Of a DNA stretch of 64,000 nt, positions 45,780 to 58,371 are shown piece by piece (the stretch's first letter is position 1; the number at the start of each line of letters is the position of its first letter). The notes beneath the pieces are model-generated. The model saw nothing but the letters and a program-made list of their open reading frames with translations, was not told the DNA's origin and did not search any database. Location of the stretch: NCBI GenBank assembly GCA_905160935.1, contig CAJHZI010000558.1, positions 525,001 through 589,000 on the forward strand. The letters run 5' to 3'. This DNA comes from Enchytraeus crypticus. Its lineage: Eukaryota > Annelida > Clitellata > Enchytraeida > Enchytraeidae. A program made the position numbers and the translations under genes.

Positions 45780-46194
45780 GTGTTTACTCTTTTTACTTTA
45801 CTCTCACATACTCTTTCTACCGTAGCTTATAAGTTGAAGCAGCAATTCTCCAACTGTTTTGTAGAGGACACACTAATCTCCTCTCGTTTTGACACATTCT
45901 ACGACCAATCACACTGCGCAGGCATTGTTCACTATTGCGCAGCACTTGACGAATCTATTAACTATTATTATATATTATGAATTTTATTAACTATTATTAT
46001 ATACTATGAATTTTATTATTTTTTACTTACATCCATGACGGTATTTGACCTAGCCACCTCACTCATACATATAAAGCCCATCATCTTACCACCACCACCC
46101 CCGCTATACTATCACCCTCAGGCTGGAAAGATTGGTTTCGTTTCGGTTATTGGTATGTAGATCGAAAGCACTCAGGCGTTAAGAAAAGAGGATT

Positions 46195-46525
46195 TTAGGA
46201 AACTGCATGCTTCATGCGAACAGTGCCTACGGATAAGCATAGAGATAATCAAATGGACTGACAAATTTACGAAAGAAGAAGTGTTAAATAGGGTTGGCAT
46301 AAATAGACAATTATTAAATATCATAAAGAATAAAAGAAGAACTGGATATACTGAAAGAGAATGGTTTATTAAAAGAGGTAATGGAATGGAAACAGACTAA
46401 AGGAAGACCGAGACTTGGGATACTGGATGAATTGATAACTAATTCGTATATTGATATGAAGAGAAAATCAGAGAATATAAATGTGGAGGGATTATATGCC
46501 ATGGACCTGCCAATAGGCAGTGGAC

Positions 46526-46557
<32 letters not shown>
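46195..46557 (+). mobile_element. RTE-like LINE, 5'-truncated copy
   Basis: Frame remnants resemble the RT C-terminal tail (KGRPRLGILDELI), followed by CCATGGACCTGCCAATAGGC and a 28-bp (GA)n tail. Confidence 0.78.
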
Positions 46558-46563
<6 letters not shown>

Positions 46564-46984
46564 ATCGAAAGCTTTGAAACGTTGAATGAATGTTTGAAAC
46601 ATTGGCCAACTTGAAGGCCAACCTGGCCAACGCCTTCATTCAGGCTATGCCTGTTATACGATGACGCTGGTAAACATGATCCATATTGAAATTTCCTCTA
46701 TTAAAAATTAACTAGAGGTTTTAATACAGGCATTAATATTATGAAGTTAGTCTATTATTTTACTTATTCGTCTATTTGTGTTTGTAATTGTGTTGCATCA
46801 AACACAATTTGATGGCATGATCGACTTCATTAGGCCTATAAACTTACTTCCTCATAAATACAGTAATTCATGAGGCACGCCTCCTGAATTACTGCGTGAT
46901 AATTAATAGTTTGTTTAGCGGCTACTTTCAGTATTAAAAAGTTATACGTAGCCTGCAGTCTTAAACCAAGCAATTCAATAGCCT

Positions 46985-49562
46985 ACTCAAATCCTGTAAT
47001 GCTGTACAGCACGTTAACATTGCCACACACTTGGACAACCACACCTTAGATCTTGTCATTACTCCTTCTCAGTCAGCACTAGATCCTACGAGCATTGACA
47101 TTTTATCTCATTCTCCATCTGACCATTTCCCCGTCACTTGCTCATTCAACCACATGAAATCCCAAACTGTACCTAACACCACTACTATATCTTACCGGAA
47201 AATCAATAGCATCAATATTGACCAATTTTGCTCGGACCTCGAGAATTCGACTCTAATCAAGTCGCCTTCTCCTGACGTTGATGAACTTGTCCACCAGTAT
47301 AACTCCACCCTTTCTGCCCTGCTTGATAAGCACGCACCTTTAACTCGTAAGAGTATAAGGGAGTCTAACCCATGGTTTACTCCCGAACTAGCTAAGTTGA
47401 AGGCGGCGTGTCGTAGAGCCGACAGGAAGTGGCGCCAAACCCATGCTGTAGTTTGTGAAACTACATCCAATCTACAGTATAAAGCGTATCGTTCTGCCAT
47501 TGCATCTGCTAAGCAACGACACTACTCCACTATCATCAGCAATGCAGTAAACTCCAAGAACCTATAGAAAACAGTCAACACTTTATTGCATAGGTCATCC
47601 TCTCCGTCTCTTCCTTCACTTCCTGCTGAGTCACTTCCTAAACGGTTTGCTCTTCACTTATCGGACAAAATCAACCAACTCCGGTCCTCCACCATTCCTC
47701 TCATCTCCATACCTCACTATCCTGAACTAACCAAATCAACCGATGAGCAGCTCCATAGCTTCGCGCCTGTCTCCATTGAGGAGATCACGCAACAAGTCTT
47801 GACTTCTCCTCCCAAGCACTGTGATCTCGACCTTATCCCTACTTCCCCGTTGAAGAAGTGTATCCATGTTCTGGCACCTTCAATTTCCACAATTGTTAAT
47901 TTATCCTTGTCCTCTGGCACTTTTCCACAGTCATTTAAAAATGCTATTGTCACTCCACTCCTAAAGAAACCTCGCTGGACAAGGAATCACTCTCCAACTA
48001 CAGGCCCATATCCAATTTACCATTCACCTCCAAACTCACAGAGAGACTAGTCTTTCAAGGACTCTCCACCTACCTTAAGTCCATCGACCTCTTCAACAAT
48101 CACCAATCTGCTTATACACAACGTCGCTCTACTGAAACTGTTCTTCTTTCTGTCTGTAACACCATTACTAACGCCATGTGTCACTCAACGTGTCACTGGA
48201 CTTTGTACTCTCGATCTGTCTGCTGCTTTCGACACCATCGATCACCTAATCCTCCTACAACGTCTTTCCTCATGGTTTGGTATCCACGGCAATGCACTTG
48301 CTTGGTTTTCTTCGTATCTCACCGAACGTACTCTTAGCGTCAAAGTTCAAGATTATTCCTCTCCGCCTTCCATCCTCAAGTACGGTTTGCCTCAGGGCTC
48401 TGTACTTGGTCCTATCCTCTTTAATTTGTACACTACTCCACTAAGCTCCTTGATCTCTTCACATTCATTAGACCATCAACTTTTCGCTGATGACACTCAG
48501 CTGTACACATGCTTCACTCCCCACTCCTATCCTGATGCTAAGATTTGTCTACAGCAATCCTTTCAGCAAATATCTTCCTGGATGTCTGCCAATTTCTTGT
48601 CGCTCAATCCATCCAAGGCTGAGTTCGTGCTATTTGGAACACCTCAGCAACGTTCAAATCTCAACGAGGTGTCCCTGGCTCTCTCTTCCGATGTTTCAGT
48701 CACACCAGTTTCTTCTGTGAAGAATCTTGGTGTTGGCCTTGACCACCACCTGTCATTCCACGAACATGTCACTAAAACATCACAGGCATGTTTCTTTCAA
48801 ATTCGCGATCTTCGTCGAATAAGACCATTTCTTTCTCTCGAGACTGCCACTACAATTGGCGCTGCTCTCGTGCAATCGAAACTGGATTACTGCAACTCCC
48901 CATTTCCAAATCTTCCCAGTTGCGAGATTGATAGGTTGCAGTTCATCCAGAATTCCCTTGCACGTGCAGTCTTTCGTAGCTCCAAATATTCTCATGTTAC
49001 TCCAAACCTCAAGTCCTCACACTGGCTCAAAGTTAGAGAACGCATTTTATACAAGACAGTTTCTCTAACTTATAAGTCTATTACCACTCCTGGTAATAGT
49101 TACATGTCCCATTTACTACAAGTGCGACAACCTACCTCCAGGCCCACCGGGTCCTCTAAGTTAGTTACTCTTGAGAGACCGAGCCTTCCTTCACGTAGCA
49201 AGCTGTCTAGGCGCTCCTTCCAGCATGCTGCCCCGCAGATCTGGAATTCTATTCCTTCCACTCTGCGCACACTCTCATCTATTCCTAATCAGCCTTTCCT
49301 ACTCTACGAACAGTTTCATAGGCGATTAAAATCTTTTCTCTTCGACTTTTCATATCCACCAAACGTCCACGAACTGAGACCAACACGTAAACCTCCATTT
49401 CGCTAGTACCCTTCCTTAAACTGATCACCCGGATTTTGGCTCGCTCCGTTTATGGACCCCTCACTCTGCTCATCGGCTTTGATTTGGTTTCACAGTGCTC
49501 AATGTTGTCATGGACAACAGTAGCACTCTAATCGTATTGTTGTTGTTGTTGTTGTTGTTAAA
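46985..49562 (+). mobile_element. CR1/L2-like LINE, 5'-truncated, (TTG)n tail
   Basis: Starts within the endonuclease C-terminus (NHTLDLVIT, SPSDHFPV) and keeps the reverse transcriptase: LDLSAAFDTIDH near 48217, GLPQGSVLGPILFNLY near 48385, FADDTQLYT near 48485 and the C-terminal SKLDYCNS region. About three frame breaks separate open stretches at 47031-47567, 47586-48050 and 48387-49406. The 3' UTR holds a hairpin-like AGTGCTCAATGTTGTCATGG block followed by (TTG)n, the short-repeat tail typical of this clade. Confidence 0.85.
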
Positions 49563-50383
49563 GAATTACTTAAAATTAGTTACAATTCAAAACGTGCATG
49601 AAATTTACACTCTCTTTCTAATTAATCATACATGTAAAATCTAAAAGCTCACTAAGCAAGTGCATTTGTTAATGCCATGCAATTTTAATTGATTGTTCCT
49701 GATGTACGGGGATCAAATCCCGGTAGAGCTGATGAGGTAGTAAATAACTAAATATTATAACATTATAACATACGCGTTAACATAGGCCTACAGGGCAGCA
49801 GGTCAACATGACTAATGAACTGTTGGGTTCTCCAATCCTCTCTCCGTTATAGGAGTTTGGAAATGGAGTCGTGGGTTCGATTTTTCCAACTCTTCATGCT
49901 TTGGCGGTATTAATCTTTAAGATGCAAGGATCTCTTGCTCATATAGCCAGTTAGAGGCTAAATCAATGAGACTGGAGCTGCTATGAACAGAACTCATGCT
50001 TATTCGTTCAATGTATGATAATTTATAGTATTTGTGTATTATTTGTAATTATCTATATAAATTCTAATTAAATTAGAATACTGACATAAAAGCTAGTGAT
50101 TTATTATTTTAAACGATTTATTATTAACAAAGAAACACGATAGCAATACAACGAGTTAAAACATTAAACATAAAGATAGAATAGAATATTAAACGCATAC
50201 TACGAAACAATTATTAAAATGCTAAAAATAGGCGATAAATATAAAATCAATCTACTTCTAATCAGTTAGTTAAATGTCTGTATTTGCAATTAAAATAAGA
50301 GATAGAAAATGGGAACGAGTTATTGGCTTCAAGGCACTCCTCGCTTATATGAATTGCTACTTTTCCTCTTTTCTTCTTTATTA

Positions 50384-51014
50384 TGACTGTTAACACGTGA
50401 GGTGTTATTTTACAGTCGTTTAGCTGATTTTATGTAAAAGACGCTTAACTAGAGAAGGCAACTAGTAAATTGCGCTTTTCATAGATTTAGGATCTGCAAT
50501 CGCCTAACTGAATTCTAGAAGGATAACGCTTATCTAGAGTGGACAACTAGAAAATTAGCGCTCTTCGTAGAACTTCAGTATTATGCTCTTCTGTCTTCTT
50601 TTCTTTCTTTCATCTGACTGTTAACACAAGAGGTGTTATTTCACAGTCGTTTAGCTGAATCTAAGGCAAAGACACTTAACTAGATTAGGCACTAGTAAAT
50701 CGCGCTTTCCGTAGAATTCAGGATTGTAGTCGTTTAGCTGAAATCTATGAAAGCAACACTTATCTAGATTAGGCACTAGAAAATTAGTGTTCTTCGTAGA
50801 ATTTCGCTCTTTCCTGATTCTGTCTTCCTCTTCAATTTCTTTCTTCAATCTTCAGTCTTCTATTTTCCTTCTTCAATCTTCAGTCTTCAATTTTCTGTCT
50901 TCTGTCTTCACTGCCAACACAAAGTGTTGTAAACGCAGCTATTCACCTGAATTGACGAGAAAACGCTTTATCTGGATTCAACAATAGTAACCGGCGTTTC
51001 TGGTACAATCAAGG
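50384..51014. repeat. diverged array of ~90-110-bp units
   Basis: Five related units begin near 50384, 50493, 50616, 50727 and 50909. Shared blocks are CAGTCGTTTAGCTGA, then CTTAACTAGATTAGGCACTA and CGCGCTTTCCGTAGAATT. Units 1, 3 and 5 also begin with an inverted pair (AACAC...GTGTT). No coding frame runs through it. Function unknown. Confidence 0.75.
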
Positions 51015-52234
51015 ATTTATACATTCAATGGATTGAGATATTGAAATGGATCGTGATTAACCGACTTATAGAAGGTTAGACGACAATTCCACACAAAATC
51101 TGCAATCCCGTGAGGCACAATCGTTTCAGTATAGATTTCGTATTTTTCGTGCTAACTGTCACCGACCTATAGAAGGTGTATAGTAGAACTATTTCATACG
51201 AATCAGTCAGAAATTCAGAAGCTTGTATGAAATCTACTAGTTTATGTGTTTGTCGCAATAATTCATTAAGAATTATATTTATACAAGTTCAGCTAGTAAT
51301 TCCGTATAAGCCAGAGTTCAGGAGTGAACTAAAATTATATGGCCTGTCCTCTGGTAATATAGCATTGATCGAGGCCATGCTAAACAGCCAATCAGAATCA
51401 AGCTCTTCATAAGCATTTCTCCACCCAACTCCATGAGTATTTGCTATGTATGCATGTCTTTTATGCATATATTTTGTATTATTGCTTTATATAATGTGCT
51501 AGTTTTTACTGAATGTCATACCATATCTAGCTTAGAATCAGTTTTTAAATGAATACATCAATAATCCAAAATCATATCTCAATATATGAGGGTTAAACTT
51601 CTAATTGCATGTTAATTTGCATTTCCTCATTACTTAATTTAATATTCTCGTTTCATAACCTTGCAATTCTAACGCAAAATAAATTCTAATGAACATACGC
51701 TGAAATGAATACAAATCTCAATGCAAAATGATCAATTTAAACATCTAAATACAAACATGAGTGCAAATAAAATTAATTCCAAACATATGGGTGAGAAATA
51801 AAATATGTAACACATTTAGTTGTGCTACATTACAGTGAAACGTCAAATCATCTTTTATTCCACATTACTTTAAGACTAAATTACAAATTATATATCAGTT
51901 TACAATATACAATTTATTAAAATATCTCTCAATGCACAAATAGCGATTTGAAATAATACACATCTTGTCCATGGTAAAGTTCAGAGCAATTTACAGTAAT
52001 TTTTAATAGTAAATATAACTCGAGATTACTTGTTAAGTGCTATGAATTGAAGCCACTACTTGTAATAGTGCAGCAAAAATAAGTATTTTCGCATTCACAG
52101 AGCCGACCATCAAAATTAAATAAGATTTTAATTTCTCAATTTAATTTTGAAATAATCACTGTAGATATATCACAAATTGAATATAAAAAATAGCATTGCA
52201 ATGGCTTTAAAGTACATAAACCAGATTTCTTATA

Positions 52235-52312
52235 TAACTAAACTGCTTAATGGTTAGACCTGTGGTATTAAGTGATATCATAGCAGATGATATATCATCT
52301 CACTATAATCTA
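52235..52312 (+). mobile_element. tRNA-derived SINE, family A, 3' remnant
   Basis: Only the tail part is left: TGGTTAGACCTGTGGTATTA and TCATCTCACTATAAT. The head is missing. Confidence 0.5.
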
Positions 52313-52404
52313 CAGTATGTTGAGCGTTTTAACCTTTATAACATACCATCCATGATCCATGTAGGCCTATACTTCATACAGTTATAAGCATAATGGATTA
52401 GTTT

Positions 52405-52640
52405 AATTTTCTAAACAGCACACTAGGCAAGAAAGTGTAGCTGCTTGTTTTAAAGATCGTGTTTTTTGTCGTTTTCGTTGTTTTCTCCTATAGTCTTCAT
52501 GATTGAAATAATCATTGCCTTAAAGGTGATACCTTAATGCGGGTTGGATTTAAGAATAAAACTCAAGTTTCAGCCCCCGACCAGGGGATATACTAAACCT
52601 TTAACTTCAGTCATCTGGTATAGTGCTGATGTAAACACTA
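52405..52640 (-). mobile_element. possible degraded third copy of the tRNA/5S SINE
   Basis: Shares the body blocks (GCTGCTTGTTTTAAAGA, TTAAGAATAAAACT on the plus strand) in the right order, but the 5S-like head is scarcely recognisable. It lies just upstream of TDRD3. Confidence 0.45.
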
Positions 52641-52812
52641 GACAGTATTCGAGACTGTCATGAGCTGTTGGTGTGGCAATATAGTTATATTTTCTTTTTA
52701 TAATACCATATAAAGTTGCCACAAACATGAAATTTAAAAATTGCAATATCTGACTTCAAAATAAGTTTGCGAAGTTCTGTATGTAGCTTCGTTTAGTACA
52801 CATGTTGACAAG

Positions 52813-55800
52813 ATGGCTACCGTGGAATCTTTAAAGCGCCAGGGATGGTTCGTAATTACTTACTTAATTAATTTATTAATTATCTGACTAATTGAAACAC
52901 CTTTTTATATGGAATTAATTAATGCGCTCTATTAATTAGTTGAATAATATATACTTTCGTTATTTACTGTTATTTTGAGTTAATGTTGCGATTCGAGTTA
53001 TCGAAGCATTTCGTAAACGCCCTTATGAAAACAAATAGTCTTTGATAGTGTCATAGTGATATGGCCACTGTCAATTTGTCATTTCTTTCATCTCTAAAAA
53101 TGGAAGCAAATACGAGTCTGAATAATAAAGTCTAAATTCGAAAAGTATAAAAGAATTGTCAAATAACTATCACTACTTATTGCTAGTAAGTTATCGGCTT
53201 TGGTACAACCTAATTGAAATGCAGTGTCATGGGCTACCAAAAACCAGAAATAGAGTACTAAAATGTTTTAATTTTACTGTAACACTGACTTCATAGTGTA
53301 AGAGATTGTCGTGATGGATGTAGACTTTATCAAATTTTGTCGAAGCAACTCTTCTAAGAAAGTTAGAAATAGATATAGAAAATTTAGATGATGCTGCTGC
53401 TTTTGATGATGCTACCAGAAATTTATAGACCTTTTAAAAAATGACCTATGGGTCCTTCACACTTTTATCATTTGTGATTTCAAGTTTTTCATTGCTAACT
53501 ACTTTATTATGTTGATGTCAGGTATTTGACAACAGATGGGCTAGAATTGTGCAATAAAGGAAATAAGAGTGCCTCTGTCGATGATGTTATCAAAGAAGCT
53601 TTGAATGTAAGTTCTAATCTTATACTAATTCAACATCTAAATTCACAATGAACCCCTTCAGAAAATTTTCTTGACTCCCACTCGAGCTCAGTAAGCTGCA
53701 CTGCGCTTCACAATTTTAATGGGCTCTACTAATGTTCGTGATAGGAAGCATCTAGAAGCATTTTAAGACGTGTTAAAAGAGGTTGGTATCTATAATAGTG
53801 AGTCCGCTTTTAAAGATCTTTGCTTTTCAGCTGATAGCAAACTTTAAAACATTCTGTAATAATTCTGACCACTTATTCACTCTCATTTTGCCCCACTAAA
53901 CTAATATTGATAGCAAACCCAAAGAAATGTTGCTAAATGAAGCTATGCTCTATCAACTAAGTGTAGCACCTTGATTGCTAAAAATTTTGTAATTTACATG
54001 GTATTAAATAAAACTACTAAACTGTATTAATTTTAATCTTAGCTTAAGCGATTTGTATTCGCATTGATATGCCATTTTATGTGTATAGTAACTGTCAGCA
54101 GTTGTCAGATTATTGTGAAATATATGAATATAGAATACATTAGGAATCTGATGCAACTATAAAAATAATGGTCACATTACACTTGTGTATATTATTACTT
54201 ACTTTGTTTAAGATTCATTGTGATGTTTTATCTATGTGGATAGGCTGATCTGAAAGCTATTGGAGAAAAACATCTTTCTGATGGCTTGTCAAGAGTCAAA
54301 TCAGAAACCGTAAGCCTACATAATTTCTATAAAACTATAATAATTAGTGTATTCTTTAATTACAATGCAACGCTTACATTGGAGACTTAACTTCATGTTT
54401 CATATCCATTGGCTTTGTTATTGTGATGAAAAGGTTTAAGCATATAATTAGGCATTCAGGTTTACTGTCAATGGCCTGAAGAAGCTAAAAAGGATTTGAG
54501 GTAGAAAAACTAAATTGAACTTCTGTTTCATTACTGCTGATATACGTAAGAAACAGTCTACAATAAGAATCGTTGACTATGTGCTTAAGAGACATAAGCT
54601 ATCGTCATCTTCCATCACATTAATTTAATATCTGAAAGGTTATAACAGAGGCTCATCAAATACCTATCTTGAATCATTTTGTTAATATTTGAGACAGTGT
54701 GATTCCTAAAATCATATTACAGTTCCTATAAGCTTAATGTAGAGAAAAGGTGATCTCAGAAAATTTCTGTTTGCTTAATACGGAGAAGTCCGATCTCATC
54801 ATATTTGTCGTTTGATTTTCAAATAAAAAAAATTCTATACCTGTTGTGATCTTTAATTTTAATGATCACCCAAATTGTGCATCAACACTTACAGGTAATC
54901 GCTGGGAATATTTATGTAATTTACAAATCAATTCTTTATATAACAGAGAACTTATGAGAAGTTTGGTTGAACGAATGTTTATGTGCAGATTGAAGGCACC
55001 TACGTGGTTCAGTTGAGTAAAGTGAAGAACGTGTCTGTGCCGCGTGAGTCAGAGGCAGCAATGTCTGAGTCTTCTTATGGCGGGAGACTTCTGCGTCTAG
55101 CCGTAACTGACGGACATCTAACGTACCCTGCAATAGATATTGATGGCATCACAGGGCTGAGGTAAGTCCAGGCTGTAGACATTAGAATAACTAAACTTAT
55201 CATATTAATTATGTGGTAAAGATGCAGCTGTATTTGTAGTATTTCTAAATTAGTTTATAATTTTATATCAAAATTACGCAAACATTTTAAGTAAGCGTAA
55301 TAATATAATTAAAGATGTAAAATAATTGTTCCTATTACAATGTACCGAATATAGAGAATAATTTAATAATAATAATCTATTCCTTTTATTTCCATCATCA
55401 ATCTGACAAATCGCAGACTGTAACAATATGACAGATCACGTAACAATGTAACAGATACAGGAGGAAATATATAATAAATAAATAATGAATAATAAATAAA
55501 TAGGAGGAGGCTACATAAAATCAAAATATGAGATGAAAGAAATATAAGAAACTATAAGAAGTATAAATATAATTTCCAGTCAGACTTAAGTGAGTATAGT
55601 AATATAATTAAAGAATTATATTACTATTATAATTATAATTATATTAATTTTAAAAAAATAATTGTTGCTTATACAATGTATCGTATATAGTGAGTAATTT
55701 CCAGGCAGACTTATATTAATTGTCTAGGTATTATTTGTCAATATTCTGCTGCTGTTTATTTGTGTGCAGTGTTGAGAGTCCTCCGGGAACTAAGCTAAAG

Positions 55801-55911
55801 CTGACGGGTAAGGTGACAGTGAGTCAGGGATTCATTATATTGAGTCGAAGCAACTCTAAAGTTCTTGGTGGTCACGTGGAGAAACTGGTTGAGCAGTGGC
55901 AACTGAAAAGG
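52813..55911 (+). CDS. TDRD3: TDRD3 exons 1-5, OB-fold/RMI1-like region
   Basis: Exon 1 is only 35 bp: MATVESLKRQG plus two bases. Joining at donor GTTCGT after 52847 yields QGWYLTTDG, the family sequence, whereas the later GTAATT donor breaks the frame. Exons 2-5 give ASVDDVIKEALN, DLKAIGEKHL, VVQLSKVKNVSVP, LLRLAVTDGH and the LGGHVEKL segment, all in the expected order. Confidence 0.9.
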
Positions 55912-58326
55912 GTAAAATAACCAATTATTATTATTAGCTAAATATTATATGTTTTATGAGATATGTTGTCATAGTTGGTGTCCTAATCGACGATAGCCTT
56001 AGGGCTTCTCAGGAAGACACAAACCAATGTTTAATGTCTATTGCTATGTTAGTTTGTAAAGTGTAATGGTTTGAAATAAATAAATAAAGATAGAATTCTA
56101 ATGAAATTAGTTATTTAAAATTCTTTTTGAGTTGCTAGTAATTTGATTTTGTTTTAATACCTTCACTGGATATGTTAAAAGTCGCTCTTTCAGGCTTACG
56201 TAATTGAAGTCCTTACTTGCTAGATGGAGAATTTCCTGCTACTTAACTTGGGCCATGAACCATGATTTGAATAATTTGCTTATGCCATTTTCTATACAAA
56301 CTATACATGTACAGTGAAGAGCTGAACATTAAATCAGTGATGGAGTTTTTGTTTGATTTATTTATGCAGTAAGTTAAAAGTATAAAAATTGTAGGTTAGT
56401 ATAAAAGTTTAGACTTCATAGAATGTTGTACATGAGTATGCTGTTATCTTAGAAGCACATATTGTGTGACTGCTGGTTTTGTAATTGAAATGTTGAGATT
56501 AGCTGCAGATCTCTTCAGTGCACTGCCAAGTGGCAGGTTCAAGGTACATATTCATACTCAAAGTCTGCTTTCTCGCTCCATAAGAGCACTCCTTAGATCA
56601 ACAAATTAATCCCTTCACAAAGTCTATGCGTTATCCATACCTTATGTAGCCTATAGCTTGGGAAAAGTGTGGCTTCTGAGTTGGTTTCCCATTGCCTTCC
56701 TCAGCTGCAGGTATATGATGTGTTTAACAGGCTATGATACTGCAGTCTAAAGCCAGTTCATCGCCCAACGATAGACCAGGAGGACCTCCGAGATTCATTC
56801 CATTTGGTCAGAAGAGGACTGAAGCTGATATTGCTGCTGATGGAAAGAAAGGTCAGTAGTTAATCGAATCTATCAATCAATCAAATAATTGCACAGAGTC
56901 TTAGATTAATCCAGATTAACTGTTGGGTACAAACATTCCGCCTGACCATTGTTCTATTTAGTTTTTAACTAATTAATCGGAGTATCTATATTTCATTACT
57001 CTCTCTGTATCAGTGTATTGCCTAATGGCAGGACTATAGCGTATAACTCTTTCTAATTGTTTTGAGCCTCAGATTCCTATCTCATGATACAAAGTAGTAA
57101 TTTGATCAAATTCAAGATGGAATATCTATCTATCAAATTTGTGATAATTCCACAAATCTATAAGTAACGTTCTTATTCAGCAATTAATGTGGTTATACTT
57201 GATGACTTTACTTATTTATATTTGGCTATGAATATATAGTAATTTTATTTCTAGCAATTCTATGTTAGTTCATTAGAACATAGGGTAGTAAAGCTCTAGT
57301 ATATAATCTGTGAATTAAGTATGAAAATATATTATATTGATATGTTGATAATATAATATAATATTATATATTATATTACTATACTTTACTATTGTGACTG
57401 TATGATAAATTTAAGTGTGTATTAATGTGGTCTTATTGATTTTTTGTACTATGTATACTTTATTATTTGATTTGGATTTGTATTTCTTATAAACATTTTA
57501 TTTGTCAGTTTTGGTAATATACTAAAACATGCTGTATATTGAATATATAGTTTATCTTTCCTTCCATTCTGCTTTCTAAAGAGGTCATAGAAGGCAGAAT
57601 GGAAGGAAATAGAGGCAGAAGAAGGCCGCAATTAGGAATGTTAGATGATTTAAAGATGCACTCGTGAACATGAAGGGAACAGCGGAAGATAGTGAAGATG
57701 TGAGGCGTTATATACCATGGACCTGCCAGTAGGCAAGTGCACTGAGAGAGAGGTATCCTTGTTGTATCAGGTGTACTGAGAGAGAGAATTCTCATGTACA
57801 ACATATCAATCAATCAATATCAATAAGAATTTAACGTCCATTTCCTCACTGTAAGGCAATGTCAGGGACATCTCGTCATATGCAATGCATTATCTATCAA
57901 ACTTATACAATAAAATGCTAAAAGTTAGCTTTGGCTGTTCTCTGATAATTCTGTTCTAGGTAACTTCAAGTCTCTGGACTCCAGTGCTACTGGAAGCGGC
58001 ACAAAGAAAGAATCTGACACAGAGTTTGATAAACAGAGATCTGATTTAATACAAGCGGCTATTAAAGAGTCAAGAACTGGAGTAAAGAGTGCACCAGCTC
58101 GTCCATTTGGTAACAGACAGGTGAGTTTCTATAATTAGGTCAAAGCTAAGTTTAAATCTATCTATTTCTCTTCTATTTTTCTCTAAAGATATTGACGCAG
58201 CATATACCTCTAAAGAAAACTATCTTTTTAAAGTTTGATGTCATGAAATAATCACTGGACAAGATAAAATCCTATATATAATATATAGGATTAATAAATA
58301 AATATATATCCTATAGATATCCTATA

Positions 58327-58371
<45 letters not shown>

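Larger units (their letters stand above)
41830..46190. other. intergenic DNA, few features
   Basis: Apart from the LINE remnant near 42310, the minisatellite at 44846 and the SINE at 45543, I see only AT-rich DNA with short chance frames. A block of TAACCC-like words near 43090 is too short to be telomeric. Confidence 0.6.
49563..52812. other. upstream region of TDRD3
   Basis: Contains the 50.4-51.0 kb array, B-box-like fragments near 49695 and 49870, the SINE remnants at 52235 and 52405, and no clear TATA box before the TDRD3 ATG. The TDRD3 promoter must lie here or in an upstream non-coding exon that I cannot place. Confidence 0.5.
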
